Positions 24,831-35,243 of a DNA stretch of 64,000 nucleotides are shown here, piece after piece. Source of the DNA: Dioscorea cayenensis subsp. rotundata. Lineage: Eukaryota; Streptophyta; Magnoliopsida; Dioscoreales; Dioscoreaceae. A program made the translations under genes and the position numbers. Location: NCBI RefSeq assembly GCF_009730915.1, contig NC_052479.1, positions 1,922,001 through 1,986,000 of the forward strand. Direction: 5' to 3'. The stretch's first letter is position 1, and each line of letters starts with the position of its first letter. The notes under the pieces were generated by a model. It made no database searches. It saw nothing but the letters and a program-made list of their open reading frames with translations, and had not been told where the DNA came from.

Positions 24831-25079
24831 TTGCCAAAAACACCCTGTAAGTTTGCAATATTGCCAAAAAACTACGATTAGTTTTGCGTTCACAAAAACC
24901 CACTTCCTTTTTGAATCTGATGATTTTTTTAAACCCCCAGACATCTAACATTGATTGATAGAGTTAATTTAGAATTTTTTTGGACGAAATTGTCCCTTCA
25001 GTGGGAAGTTGTGGCAAGTGTGACGGGGTTTGACTATAATGCCCTTGGGTGCAGATGAGTTTCTATTTAAAAATGAAGC

Positions 25080-25320
25080 TTCATTTAAAATATGAGGTAT
25101 GAGGTTTTTGTTTAAAAAAATGAGTTTCTGTTTAAAAAAATGAGTTTTTCTATTTAAAAAAATGAGTTTTTTTGTTTAAAAAAATGAGTTTTTACATTTA
25201 AGAAAATGAGGTTTACGTTTAAAAAAATGAGGTCTCGTTTAAGAAATGAGTTTTCGTTTAAGAAATGAGGGTTTTTGTTTAAAAAAATGAGGTTTCGTTT
25301 AAGAAATGAGTTTTTTTGTG
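25080..25320. repeat. Tandem array of GTTTAAAAAAATGAG-type units
   Basis: Imperfect units of about 15-25 bp, each combining GTTTAAAAAA with ATGAG and a variable T run, follow one another. Further arrays lie at about 25976-26050, 26660-26715 and 26920-27110. Mirrored arrays on the other arm are at about 27720-27880, 28070-28145, 28740-28815 and 29420-29660. The arrays separate the GC-rich modules. They appear to be part of the element, not independent microsatellites. Confidence 0.8.
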
Positions 25321-25384
25321 GTGTATTTATCACCCCAAAAATCTCTTTTATTGCGGTTAGATTTGGGCCGAGTGAGACAAAAGC

Positions 25385-25975
25385 ATGCGGCTCACTGATC
25401 AGCGATCGCGTTGCGTGAAAAAAATGGGATTTCGAACCCTAGAATTTTTGATCTCCACCCTCGATCTGAGATCTCGATATTGCGGAGAAAAAGGTCGACC
25501 TTTCGATGCCTTCGCTCGACGACGAGGAGCATGCGGTCTTCCCAGGGTCGACGAGCGAAGAAGATGAAAGAGATGAGGTCGGCGACGGAGAAGGCGATGA
25601 AGGCGAAGCGGCGAGATCGAGACCCCTCGTCGGCGTCGCTTCCTCCCTCCGTTCCTGTCAGCGAGCTTAGGCGCCATGGATCGAACCGGAATGATCCCCT
25701 AACCCTAACCCTATTACTATCCATGTTGCGGTCTCCGCGATCGAGAATGGTTCCGTTCGAGTTCATTACATCTTATCCGATGTCGCCACGAAGACCTCAC
25801 CACTCCGACCTCAGGAGCGTCGTGCAGCCGGATCGCCAGCGCCGACAAAGATTTCTCCTTTAAGACCCCACGCGAGCGAGGCCACGCCGAGATCGCTCGC
25901 CCGGATCCGGAGCGCGGCACTCAGCGTTCGCGCGAGATCGGCGACGATGAGATACTCGATGTCCCTACTCGATGA
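25385..25975 (+). pseudogene. GC-rich captured module, copy 1
   Basis: This block is much richer in GC than its surroundings. It reads in shifting frames as an acidic Asp/Glu-rich start (around SLDDEEHAVFPG), then PSSASLPPSVPV, then a segment with a DFSFKTP-like motif and a C-terminal EIGDDEILDVPT-like end. Single-base indels break the frame. I do not recognise the source gene. The coding-like character and the four-fold presence suggest a captured host gene fragment carried by the element. Confidence 0.5.
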
Positions 25976-26154
25976 GGGTTTTACGTTTAAAAAAATGAGG
26001 TCTCTGTTTAAAAAATAAGCTCTCTGTTTAAGAAATGAGTTCTCTGTTTATATGTTTGTTTGTCTTTGTTTTAACTATCGATGTTTTTTTGTTTAATATA
26101 TTGCGTTTACGTTTAAAAAAAGTACTTAAATATCGTTGTTTCTATTTAAATATG

Positions 26155-26656
26155 TCGAGTGCAACCTTTCGATGCCTTCGGCTCGACGACGAGGAGCATG
26201 CGGTCTTCCCAGGGTCGGCGAGCGAAGAAGATGAAAAGAGATGAGGGTCGACGACGGGGGAAGGCGATGAAGGCGAAGGCGAAGGCGGCGAGATCGAACC
26301 CTCATCGGCGTCGCTTCCTCCCTCCGTTCCCGTCGCTGACTTAGGCGCCCATGGATCGAACCTCGGAATGATCCCTAACCCCTAACTCTATTGCTATCCA
26401 TGTTGCGGTCTCCTCGATCGAGAATGGTTCCGATTCGAGTTCGGACCCGTCTTATCCGATGTCGCCACCGAAGACCTTACCACTCGGACGCCGAGGAGCG
26501 TCGCCATGCCGGATCGCCCTGCGCCGATAAAGATTTCTCCTTTAAGACCCCACACGAGCAGGCCACCTTCGAGATCGCTCGCCGGATCTGGAGCTCAGCA
26601 CTCAAGCGTTCGCGCGAGATCAGCGACGATGAGATACTCAATGTCCCTACTCAATG
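26155..26656 (+). pseudogene. GC-rich captured module, copy 2
   Basis: This is a direct repeat of the module at 25385-25975 and starts near ATGTCGAGTGCAACC. It includes the acidic DDEEHAVFPGSASEEDEKR-like start and a final frame containing DKDFSFKTPHEQATFEIAR. The reading frame changes several times along the copy. Function unknown. Confidence 0.5.
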
Positions 26657-27475
26657 AGGTTTCTATTTAAAAAAATGAGGTCTATGTTTAAAAAATAAGC
26701 TCTCTGTTTAAGAAATGAGTTATCTGTTGATATGCTTGTTTGTCTTTGTTTAACTATCGATGTTTCTGTTTAATATATTGCGTTTACGTTTAAAAAAGTG
26801 CTTAAATATCGTTGTTTCTATTTAAATATGTACGAGTGGCCAAGATTAATTGGTTTTTATATCCAGGATTAATTTATCACGTAAATATTTGTTTTTCTGT
26901 TTAAATATTAATGTTTTTAGTTTAAAAAAATGAGTTTTATGTTTAAAAAAAATGAGGGTTTACTGTTTAACAAAATGAGTTTTTCTTTTTTTAAGAAATG
27001 AGTTTTTTTGTTTAAGAAATAAACTCTCTGTTTAAGAAATAAGCTCTCGTTTAAAAATAAGTTCTCTGTTTAAAAAAATGAGCTCTCGTTTAAAAAAATG
27101 AGTACATGTCAAAAAGGAATGCGAAAAAGAATGAAAAAATGTATGCAAAAAGGTTTAAGAGCGATGATGGAATTTCATAATGCAGGGGGTAAAAGGAAGT
27201 GAAACAATAAAGGAAGGGGTAGTCGAGGTACTACAAAAACTCACGAGTACGTTTGGGAAGTTTTGAAATTATCGAGGGGTAAACAGTAATTTTCCCAAAA
27301 AATAAAAATGCTTATTTTGGTAAATAATTGTAGAAATGTATATTTTAATAATTAATTAAAAAACAATATTTAAAAAAAAAGCCTATGGATTCCTATTAGT
27401 TAATATGTCTAAGAAAAAATTTCCCTTTAAAAATAAGACCATTTTGTTGGAAGCCAACAGTGACAAATTGTTGTT

Positions 27476-27532
<57 letters not shown>

Positions 27533-28120
27533 GGAAAATTCTTTATTTACCCTCGATAATTTCAAAAACTTCCCAAAATGACCCTGTGAGTTTTGCATCT
27601 CGAACAACCCTTCCTTTATTGTTTCACTCCTTTTTACCCCTGCAGTTATGAAATTCCATCATGCTCTTAAACCCTTTTTCAGTACATTTTTCATTCTTTT
27701 TGCATTCCTTTTGTATGTACTCATTTCTTAAAGCAGAGGCTCATTTTTAAAGCAGAGAGTTCATTTCTTAAAGCGGAGAGTTCATTTCTTAAAGCGAAAC
27801 CCTCATTTCTTAAACAAAAACTCATTTCTTAAACGAAACTCATTTTTTTAAACATAAAACTCATTTTTTTAAACAAAAAAAACATTAATATTTAAGCAGG
27901 AAAAACAAATATTTACGTGATAAATTAATCCTGGATATAAAACCAATTAATCTTGGCCACTCGTGCATATTTAAATAGAAACAACGATATTTAAGCACTT
28001 TTTTAAAGCGTAGCGCAATATATTAAAGCGAAACATCGATAGTTAAACAAAGACAAACAAGCATATAAAGCAGAGAACTCATTTCTTAAAGCAGAGAGCT
28101 TATTTTTTTAAACAAAGACC

Positions 28121-28633
28121 TCATTTTTTTAAAGCGAAACCCTCATTGAGTAGGGACATTGAGTATCTCGTCGTCGCCGATCTCGTGCGAACGCTGAGTC
28201 TTTCGAGCTCCGGATCCGGGCGAGCGATCTCGAAGGTGGCCTGCTCGTGTGGGGTCTTAAAGGAGAAATCTTTATTGGCGTTGGCGATCCGGTTGGCGAC
28301 GTTCCTCGGCGGTCGGAGTGGTGAGGTCTTCGGTGGCGACGTCGGATAAGACGGGCTGAACTGAACGGAACCATTCTCGATCGCGGAGACCGCAACATGG
28401 ATAGCAATAGGGTTAGGGTTAGGGATCATTCCGGGGTTTGGATCCATGGTGCCTAAGTTGGTGACGGGAACGGAGGGAGGAAGCGATGCCGATGAGGGTT
28501 CGATCTCGCCTTTTTCGTCTTCATCGTCTTCCCTGTCGTCGACCTCATCTCTTTCATCTTCTTTGTCGTCGACCTCGGGGAAGACCGCGATGCTCCTCGT
28601 CGTCGAGCGAAGGCATCGAAAGGTTGCGCTCAT
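28121..28633 (-). pseudogene. GC-rich captured module, copy 3 (longest open frame)
   Basis: A 170-codon open frame runs from 28633 to 28121. It has a short start (MSATFRCLRSTTRS), an acidic stretch (DDKEDERDEVDDREDDEDE), a Pro/Ser segment (PSSASLPPSVPV), an Asn-Pro run (MDPNPGMIPNPNP), and a C-terminal part with DFSFKTPHEQATFEIAR. It is the best-preserved of the four module copies. I recognise no domain. The Asn-Pro run explains the telomere-like GGGTTAGGGTTAGGG. A frame this long in one copy does not prove expression. Confidence 0.45.
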
Positions 28634-28799
28634 ACGTATTTAAATAGAAACAACGATATTTAAGCACTTTTTTTAAACATAAAGCGCAATATATTAAACA
28701 GAAAACATCGATAGTTAAACAAAGACAAACAAGCATATAAAGCGGAGAACTCATTTCTTAAGCAGAGAACTCATTTTTTTAAAGCGGAGAGCTTATTTT

Positions 28800-29330
28800 T
28801 TTAAAGCGAGACCTCGTTGAGTAGGGACGTTGAGTATCTCATCGTCGTCGATCTCGCGAACGCTGAGTCTTTGAGCTCCGGATCCGGCGAGCGATCTCGA
28901 GGTGGCTTTGCTCGTGTGGGGTCTTAAAGGAGAAAATCTTTATCGGCGTTGGTGATCCGGTTGGCGACGTTCCTCGGCTCGGAGTGGTGAGGTCTTCGAT
29001 GGCGACGTCGGATAAGACGAGTCGAACTGAAACGGAACCATTCTCGATCGCGAAGACCGCATGACATGGATAGCAATAGGGTTAGGGGTTAGGAATCATT
29101 CCGGGGGTTTGGATCCATGGTGCCTAAGTCGGTGACGAGCGGAGGGAGGAGGCGGCGCCGATGAGCGCTCGATCTCGCCGTCTTCGTCTTCATCGTCTTC
29201 CCCGCTCGTCGACCTCATCTCTTTCATCTTCTTCGTCGTCGACCTCGGGAAGACCGCATGCTCCTCGTCGTCGAGCAGGCGTCGAAAAGGTTCGCCCTTT
29301 TTCTCCCGAACTTGAAATCCCATTTTTTCA
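28800..29330 (-). pseudogene. GC-rich captured module, copy 4
   Basis: This is the outer copy on the right arm. It matches the copy at 25385-25975, including the adjoining segment that reads MGFQVREKKGEPF near 29323 (the counterpart near 25420 reads GISNPRIF in another frame). The acidic and PSSAPPPPSA-like segments are present, but frames are broken. Function unknown. Confidence 0.45.
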
Positions 29331-29915
29331 TGCAGCGTGATCGTGATTGTAAGCGCGTGCTTTGTCTCATCTGGCCCAGACTAATCGATAAAGAGATTTT
29401 TGGGGGTGATAAATACACCACAAAAACTCATTTCTTAAACAGAGACCTCATTTTTTTAAACAAAAACCTCATTTCTTAAAAGCAAAAACTCATTTTTTAA
29501 ACAGAGACCTCATTTTTTTAAAGCGAAACCTCATTTCTTAAACGGAAAACTCATTCCTTAAAGCAGAAAAACTCGATTTTTTAAAACAAAAAAACTCATT
29601 TTTTAAATAGAAAACTCATTTTTTTAAAGCAGGAAACTCATTTTTTAAAGCAGCGTCATACGCTCATATTTTTAAATAGAAGCTTCGTTTCAAATAGAAA
29701 GCTCATTGCACTAGAGGGCATTATAGTCAAACCCTCGTCACACTTGCCACAACTTCACCATGAGGGACAATTTCGTCCAAAAAATTTCAAATTAACTCTA
29801 TCAATCACTATTAGATGTTTGGGGGTTTAAAAAAATCGTTGTATTGAAAGGAAGGGGTTTTAAGGGTCTAGCAAACTAGAGGGTGTTTTTAGCGATATTA
29901 CTGTAATTTACTTAT

Positions 29916-29971
<56 letters not shown>

Positions 29972-30197
29972 TAACAGTGACAAATTGTTGAACTCGTGAC
30001 ATGAACAACCAACCCAACTTGTGACGCATATCCAAAAACATCACACAAATTCTCCAAAAACATCATTGCACTTCCACTCCCAAAATAAATAAATAAATAA
30101 ATAAATAAATAAATCAATTTAAAATAAAATAAATATAAACAACAAAACATTCTCTCCAGTCTCCACCAACAGCAGTGACACAGTGGTCACAAGAAAG

Positions 30198-31669
30198 ATG
30201 TCCCTGAAGATTCTCCACCTCTTCAACTTCTTCTTCTTCTTCATCTCCTTCTTCATCAATGGCCTCTGCAACTCATACATACACTTCCCCAACAAGTTCA
30301 GCATCCCAATCCCTCCATCCTTTGACCCCAACTTCCATGGAAGAGCCTTCATCCTTGTCTCTGGAATGAAGCACCCACCAACCTTCAGAGCAGGCCTTAG
30401 TCTTGAACCCATTCCCAACAACTTGTACTCCTGTTCACTTTCAGTCTTCTTGGGTCCCCTCAAAGTCTGGTCTTCAGATCACTTCTCCCCATTCTCCCCA
30501 TCCACCACCTGTGTCCTTGACCTCACCTCCAATGGAGTTCTACAGGTCCATGATGGCTTTGGCCTTGTTGGCTGGCAAACCTCCACCTTTTCACAACAAG
30601 TTCAGGTACACCATATCATCATATATACTTCCTATATCATATATATATATGTGTATTGTATTGTATAAAGTTTAACCATTGAGCAAGCAGAGATTGTTGC
30701 TAGAGAAAACTGGGAACTTAGTGCTGAAGGATGAGAATAACTGCACCATATGGCAAAGCTTTGACTACCCCACAGACACCATGCTCAGAGGGCAGCAGCT
30801 CAATGCACCATTTTCACTGACTTCCTTGAACTACTCCTTTGAAGTCCTGCAAGACATGCTGAGGATAAGCTTGAACTGGAGAGGGCAGAGGTATTCCTAC
30901 TGGGAACTTGAACCAAAGAGAAACATCTCTTTTGCTAGACTTGGTTCCATAGGATTGAAACTGTTTGATAGGAACTCAACAAAGGTGGCACTGATCAAAG
31001 GGTCTTTTCATTCAGGCAAAGAACCAAACAAGTTGTTGGTATTAAATAAAGATGGAAATCTTGGGCTTTACTACTACTCAGCTGAAACAGGGGAATTACA
31101 AGCATCATATCAAAGTAGTAACAACAACACTTGTCAACTTCCATTGCCTTGTGGAAACTATGGGATATGCACATCCTCTAATAGCTGCTCATGTGTTGCA
31201 TTTGTGTTCATTTAATGGTGATGTTTATGATTTCTGTGAGAATGACAATGAAGAAAAAGCAAAGATGGTGGCATTGCATGGAGTTGACACAGTGTTAATG
31301 AGTAGTAATTCATCACTGAAGTTGATGAATGTGAGTGAAGAGGAATGTGTGAGTTCATGCATGGATGAGTGCTCATGTGTTGCAGCAAGGCACAATGAGC
31401 ACTATTCAGTGTGCATGCATTATGGATTGGTTGGAGGTGTTAGAGAGGTGGAAAGAGGAGGTGGACATAGTTATTGGGTGAAGGTTTTGGAGGAGAAGGA
31501 GAAGGAGAAGGATGGTTCTGGTCTTGAGAGGAGAGTTGTGGTTGGAGCTGGAGTTTTTAATGGTTTGGTTCTTTGTTTGATTCTTGGGCTGGTTTTTTAC
31601 TGTTTTTTTCAGAGGTTTTATTATTATAAGAGAACTAGTGATTTGCCTGCTGTTGTTAATGATACTTGA
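30198..31669 (+). CDS. Lectin/PAN-domain membrane protein, At5g03700-like (frameshift)
   Basis: Exon 1 is 30198-30605 and exon 2 is 30691-31669, with an 85-bp GT-AG intron in phase 0. The protein is about 461 residues. An N-terminal hydrophobic signal (ILHLFNFFFFFISFFING) is followed by a B-lectin-like region (LLLEKTGNLVLKDENNCTIWQSFDYPTDTMLRGQ). Next comes a Cys-rich segment (CQLPLPCGNYGIC, then NSCSC), a PAN/Apple region (LMNVSEEECVSSCMDECSC) and a C-terminal transmembrane helix (VVVGAGVFNGLVLCLILGLV). There is no kinase domain, unlike S-domain receptor kinases. An extra base at 31210 shifts the frame after CSCVAFVF and produces TAA at 31213. The downstream frame then resumes with FNGDVYDFCEN and runs intact to the end. 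Role unknown; likely a plasma-membrane or secretory-pathway glycan-binding protein. The break may be a sequence error. Confidence 0.8.
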
Positions 31670-31827
31670 AAAGTTCATTATTTATATAATTTGCCATTGT
31701 GAACTATTAAATGTTATTGTACTGTTTTTTTTTTTGTTGTAAAAAATAGCACAAAATTAATTTTATCATTAATTCACTAACACTCTTCATTGCTTTGTAT
31801 ATCTCTTGATTAAAATCAAGCAATAAT

Positions 31828-32275
31828 TAGGGATGCAATGGGTCGGGTCTGGAGTGAGTTTTGCTTACTTTGTTCCTGCTTTAGCTTATGATACCTGATG
31901 GATTTTCAAAATCCCAACCCACACCTGAATTTTTGTTGGATTTTTAAAATCCCAGCCCACACCCGAATTTGACAAGAGACTCTCCATCCCCTATTAAAAA
32001 AATTAATAAAAATATATAATTTATTTTAAAAAATAACTTAAAAGTAATTATAAAATATTTTTTACAAAACAAAATAAAAAATTATAGAGAAATAAAAAAC
32101 CCAAATTGTTATTTTATTATATAGTAATTTTAAATTCAAAGTTTGGAACGAGCATCAAAATTTTCAGACCCGTCCCGTTTCATTGAAGAAGTATGGTTTT
32201 ACCCAAACTTGAAACCCGATCAAAATGAATTTTCCCCGTTAAAATTGGGTGATTTGGAAATATTTACCATCCCTA
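31828..32275. mobile_element. hAT-like MITE, 448 bp
   Basis: The element begins TAGGGATGCAATGGGTCGGG and ends CATCCCTA, giving short terminal inverted repeats (TAGGGATG). Near-identical flanks (AGCAATAAT and AGCAAATAT) fit a hAT-style target duplication of about 8 bp. Internal CCCAACCCACACC-type motifs are typical of this MITE kind. It lies between the PAN gene and ER-ANT1. Confidence 0.65.
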
Positions 32276-32479
32276 AGCAAATATGAAAACCCTCAAACTT
32301 GCTTCATTAACCGTTGTGGGATTTTATTATCAATTATAATAAGACTTTGATTTGGTTTCATTATCGGATCCAACTCGAATTCGGACGTCCGTTAAGTTAT
32401 CGGATCCACAAATTATAAAAAATAAAACAAAATGTAAATAAAATAAGAGAAGCTCGTGTTTCCAACCTCATCCCTCCCG

Positions 32480-34753
32480 ATGGGATCACCAACCACCGCA
32501 GAGATGCCGGCCATGCCTTCTACGGCGGCGAGAAGGATGCCGGCGGACTTCGCAATGGGCGGGGTAGCAGCCGTGGTGGCGAAGAGCGTAGCAGCGCCGG
32601 TGGAGAGGATGAAGCTCTTGCTCCAGAACCAGCAGGAGATGCTCAACAGGGGGTATCTCGCCAAACCCTACAAAGGTATTGGGGATTGCTCTAGAAGAGT
32701 ACTCTACGAGGAGGGCGTTCTTGCGTTCTGGCGTGGCAATCAAGCCAATGTTATTCGGTATTTTCCAACCCAGGTATTCGATTGCTCCCTTTTTATCTGT
32801 CAAAGTTGTGGTTTTTGTGTTTCTTTATGTTGATTTTCTATTGTTTTGTATTATTTTTTACTGTATGATTCTTGGCAGTGATGAATTTTGTAGGTTGATA
32901 AATAAAAATATGATCTTGTTGTCTACCCGAGTTGAAGGATTTGAATGGTTGGAGCATTGTTTTCTTGTCTGTTGTTAGATATGATGATATTAATTGCCCT
33001 GAAATTTATAATTTAATTAATTTCTGTATCTGTTAAGAGATCAACTTCAATGCGTGAAGCAACACAATCAATGACCTTCAAGAAATTGCAGTTTATGAAC
33101 ATCCAGATAATTACCTGCATTAATTGTATTTTTCCTAATCAAAGAATGTTACTTCTGACTTTCTGTATAGGAATATTCTTATCTCAGTTTGTTTTGGAAT
33201 TTGAGAACTCTTTCAAATTCTTTAAGTGAAAAATTGAGTGAAGCATATTTGGTCAAATACTGAACTTTTTAGTAAATTTTTTCTTTCATTTGTAATCCAT
33301 TCAATTGTTGATTGCAAGAGGTTATCATATTATCTTTTTTTGTTAGGTTGCGTTTCCACAAACAAAATATTTGTCTATAATGTAGTCTTTCTGTAATCAC
33401 CACTATGGATCTTCATCTTACCAACATTTACTGATCAATAGATATTTGATACTAGTAATCATCGGATAACAGTTCGAAGAGAACTTCATCAGGGCTCATT
33501 TTTGTATTTGCCAAAATCAATATATGAGTTTCCCCAATTCTCTCATTTATTGATCGTCTATCATATTTTTCATTATCATTAATTAGCTCTGTGTGTGTGT
33601 GTTTCATTTATATTGTTAAGTGCAAGCTTTTAAAGGATTAAAGTGTTAATTGTCGATGTATCAACAGGCCTTCAACTTTGCATTCAAAGGCTACTTCCAG
33701 AGTATATATGGCCGCTCAAAGGAGAAAGACGGGTATCTTAGATGGTTCATTGGGAATGTTGCTTCTGGTAGTGCTGCTGGAGCAACTACTTCATTATTTC
33801 TGTATCATTTGGACTTTGTGCGCACCCGGTTAGGCACGGATGCGATTGAATGCCAAGCTAACATTCAACGGCAATATAAAGGCCTATTTGATGTTTACCA
33901 GAAGACCCTGTCAACTGATGGTGTAGCTGGCTTATACCGAGGATTTGGGGTTTCTATAACTGGTATTACTTTGTACAGAGGTCTTTATTTTGGCATCTAT
34001 GATACTATGAAGCCTATTGTTCTCGTAGGACCACTGCAGGTAAGCATCGAATTAATTTTTTTCATGTGGAGCAATCAATGATCACCTAATTACACAATTC
34101 AAGCATTACAAATACTAGTCTTCAACCTAGAGCTTAAGAAAAGTCTTGGTCCTTTTGTTTTTAATTTTTTGCTGTGTCTATACTCATGTGCATGAGAAAA
34201 CAAATCCGTAAGCATATTAATATTCAAGACATTATACATGCATTAATAATCAAAATGACAATTCTCGTACAACAACGCTATTGATACTGCCATTAAATAG
34301 TGTTCAATTGACTGTATTATTTCTCATTGACAACTTTCCATCAATTTGGTTAATATTACTGTCTCTACTGATGTTTATGACAGCATTAAATCTCCTGCAT
34401 ACCAACAAGATGTATTTTGCAACCTCTAACATCAGCCTTCACAGGGTAATTTTCTGGCAAGTTTTCTGTTGGGATGGAGTGTGACAACATTTTCTGGAAT
34501 CTGCGCATATCCCTTTGATACATTGCGCAGAAGACTCATGCTTACTTCAGGACATCCATCCAAGTACAAAAGCGCCATAGATGCCTTCCGACATATAGTT
34601 CGTCACGAGGGATTCTTCGCACTCTATAGAGGAGTTGGTGCCAATATGCTGTCAGGAATGGCAGGGGCCGGAGTTCTTGCAGGGTATGATCAATTGCATA
34701 GATTTGCATCAAGACAAGGTTACAGTTTCGGGTACAAAATGCCGGAGAGCTAG
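32480..34753 (+). CDS. ER-ANT1: Endoplasmic reticulum adenine nucleotide transporter
   Basis: Exons are 32480-32773, 33668-34039 and 34445-34753, all phase 0, giving 324 residues. Three mitochondrial-carrier repeats are visible with signatures [15 protein letters not shown] and YPFDTLRRR. The second has His in place of the usual Pro, and the ADP/ATP-carrier RRRMMM motif is here RRRLML. These features, the [14 protein letters not shown]-terminus and the lack of a long mitochondrial presequence point to the ER-located ANT subfamily and away from the inner-membrane AAC. The family exchanges ATP and ADP; the ER form is linked to ATP supply for the ER lumen. The coding frame is intact. An AATAAA lies at 34923. 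Subfamily assignment is from motifs only. Confidence 0.9.
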
Positions 34754-34922
34754 GCGATGACGTGTTTAATTTTTCTGTTGTACATAAACGATTCTTTTCT
34801 CAGGTCAAGCAAAACAGAGCTTGATTACCAGTATAGACAACTTGTGCATACCGATTTTTCTTTCGGTGTAAAGTGTAGCCACGTGTTTTTTTCTTCTTTT
34901 TTTGTGTACAAATACATTGAGA

Positions 34923-34928
34923 AATAAA
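34923..34928 (+). terminator. Polyadenylation signal of ER-ANT1
   Basis: AATAAA about 170 bp after the stop codon in an AT-rich 3' flank is a plausible near-upstream element for polyadenylation. Confidence 0.4.
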
Positions 34929-35243
34929 ATATAAATCTTTTTTCCAACCCTGATGTCTCTCTCTGATGGTGTTAGCTCTCTCTGTTTCTGCAGAAAATTG
35001 AATGGGTGTGCTATTTATTGGTCCATTTGTTAGGACAAAATTATTTTTGTTAGTTAAAAAAAAATTCGGTTATTGCTTCTCGGCAATCAATTCTTAACAT
35101 ATTGGCCAACAAGAAACCACATTACCTGTTCACAACCACAACAAAAAGCAAGTGCATCATCAGCAGACTTTCAGTCCCTCACAACTCTCCTTAAATACAC
35201 CACCACCAAACTTGTTCTAAACAAGCAAAAATTCTCAGAGATC

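Larger units (their letters stand above)
24831..27300 (+). mobile_element. Left arm of a large inverted element pair
   Basis: The order is an outer end near 24831 (AAATTGCCAAAAACACCC), a conserved unique stretch to about 25070, arrays of a GTTTAAAAAAATGAG-type repeat, a GC-rich module (25385-25975), more repeat, a second module copy (26155-26656), more repeat, and an inner end near 27200-27300 (GAAATTATCGAGGGGTAAAC). The same order occurs in reverse complement at 27534-29910. The outer and inner ends both resemble G-GAAAATT, hinting at short terminal inverted repeats. No transposase is visible, so this would be a non-autonomous element with captured sequence. Confidence 0.65.
27474..29972 (-). 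mobile_element. Right arm of the inverted element pair, with 18-bp flanking repeat
   Basis: This arm is the reverse complement of the left arm in content and order. It is bracketed by a perfect 18-bp direct repeat, AACAGTGACAAATTGTTG, at 27456-27473 and 29973-29990, with (TTA)n tracts just inside both copies (27478-27532 and 29916-29970). The flanking repeat resembles a target-site duplication, although 18 bp would be unusually long for a cut-and-paste DNA transposon. No transposase is present. Confidence 0.65.

Noticed and set aside
25697..28430. Telomere-like CCCTAACCCTAA / GGGTTAGGGTTAGGG motifs
   Set aside because: Only two or three units occur, always at the same place in the GC-rich module, where they encode an Asn-Pro run in the open frame. 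They are not interstitial telomere arrays.
31052..31200. Independent start of a second gene at 31052
   Set aside because: The downstream frame is the continuation of the PAN-domain gene after a single extra base at 31210; its upstream part is a shadow frame.
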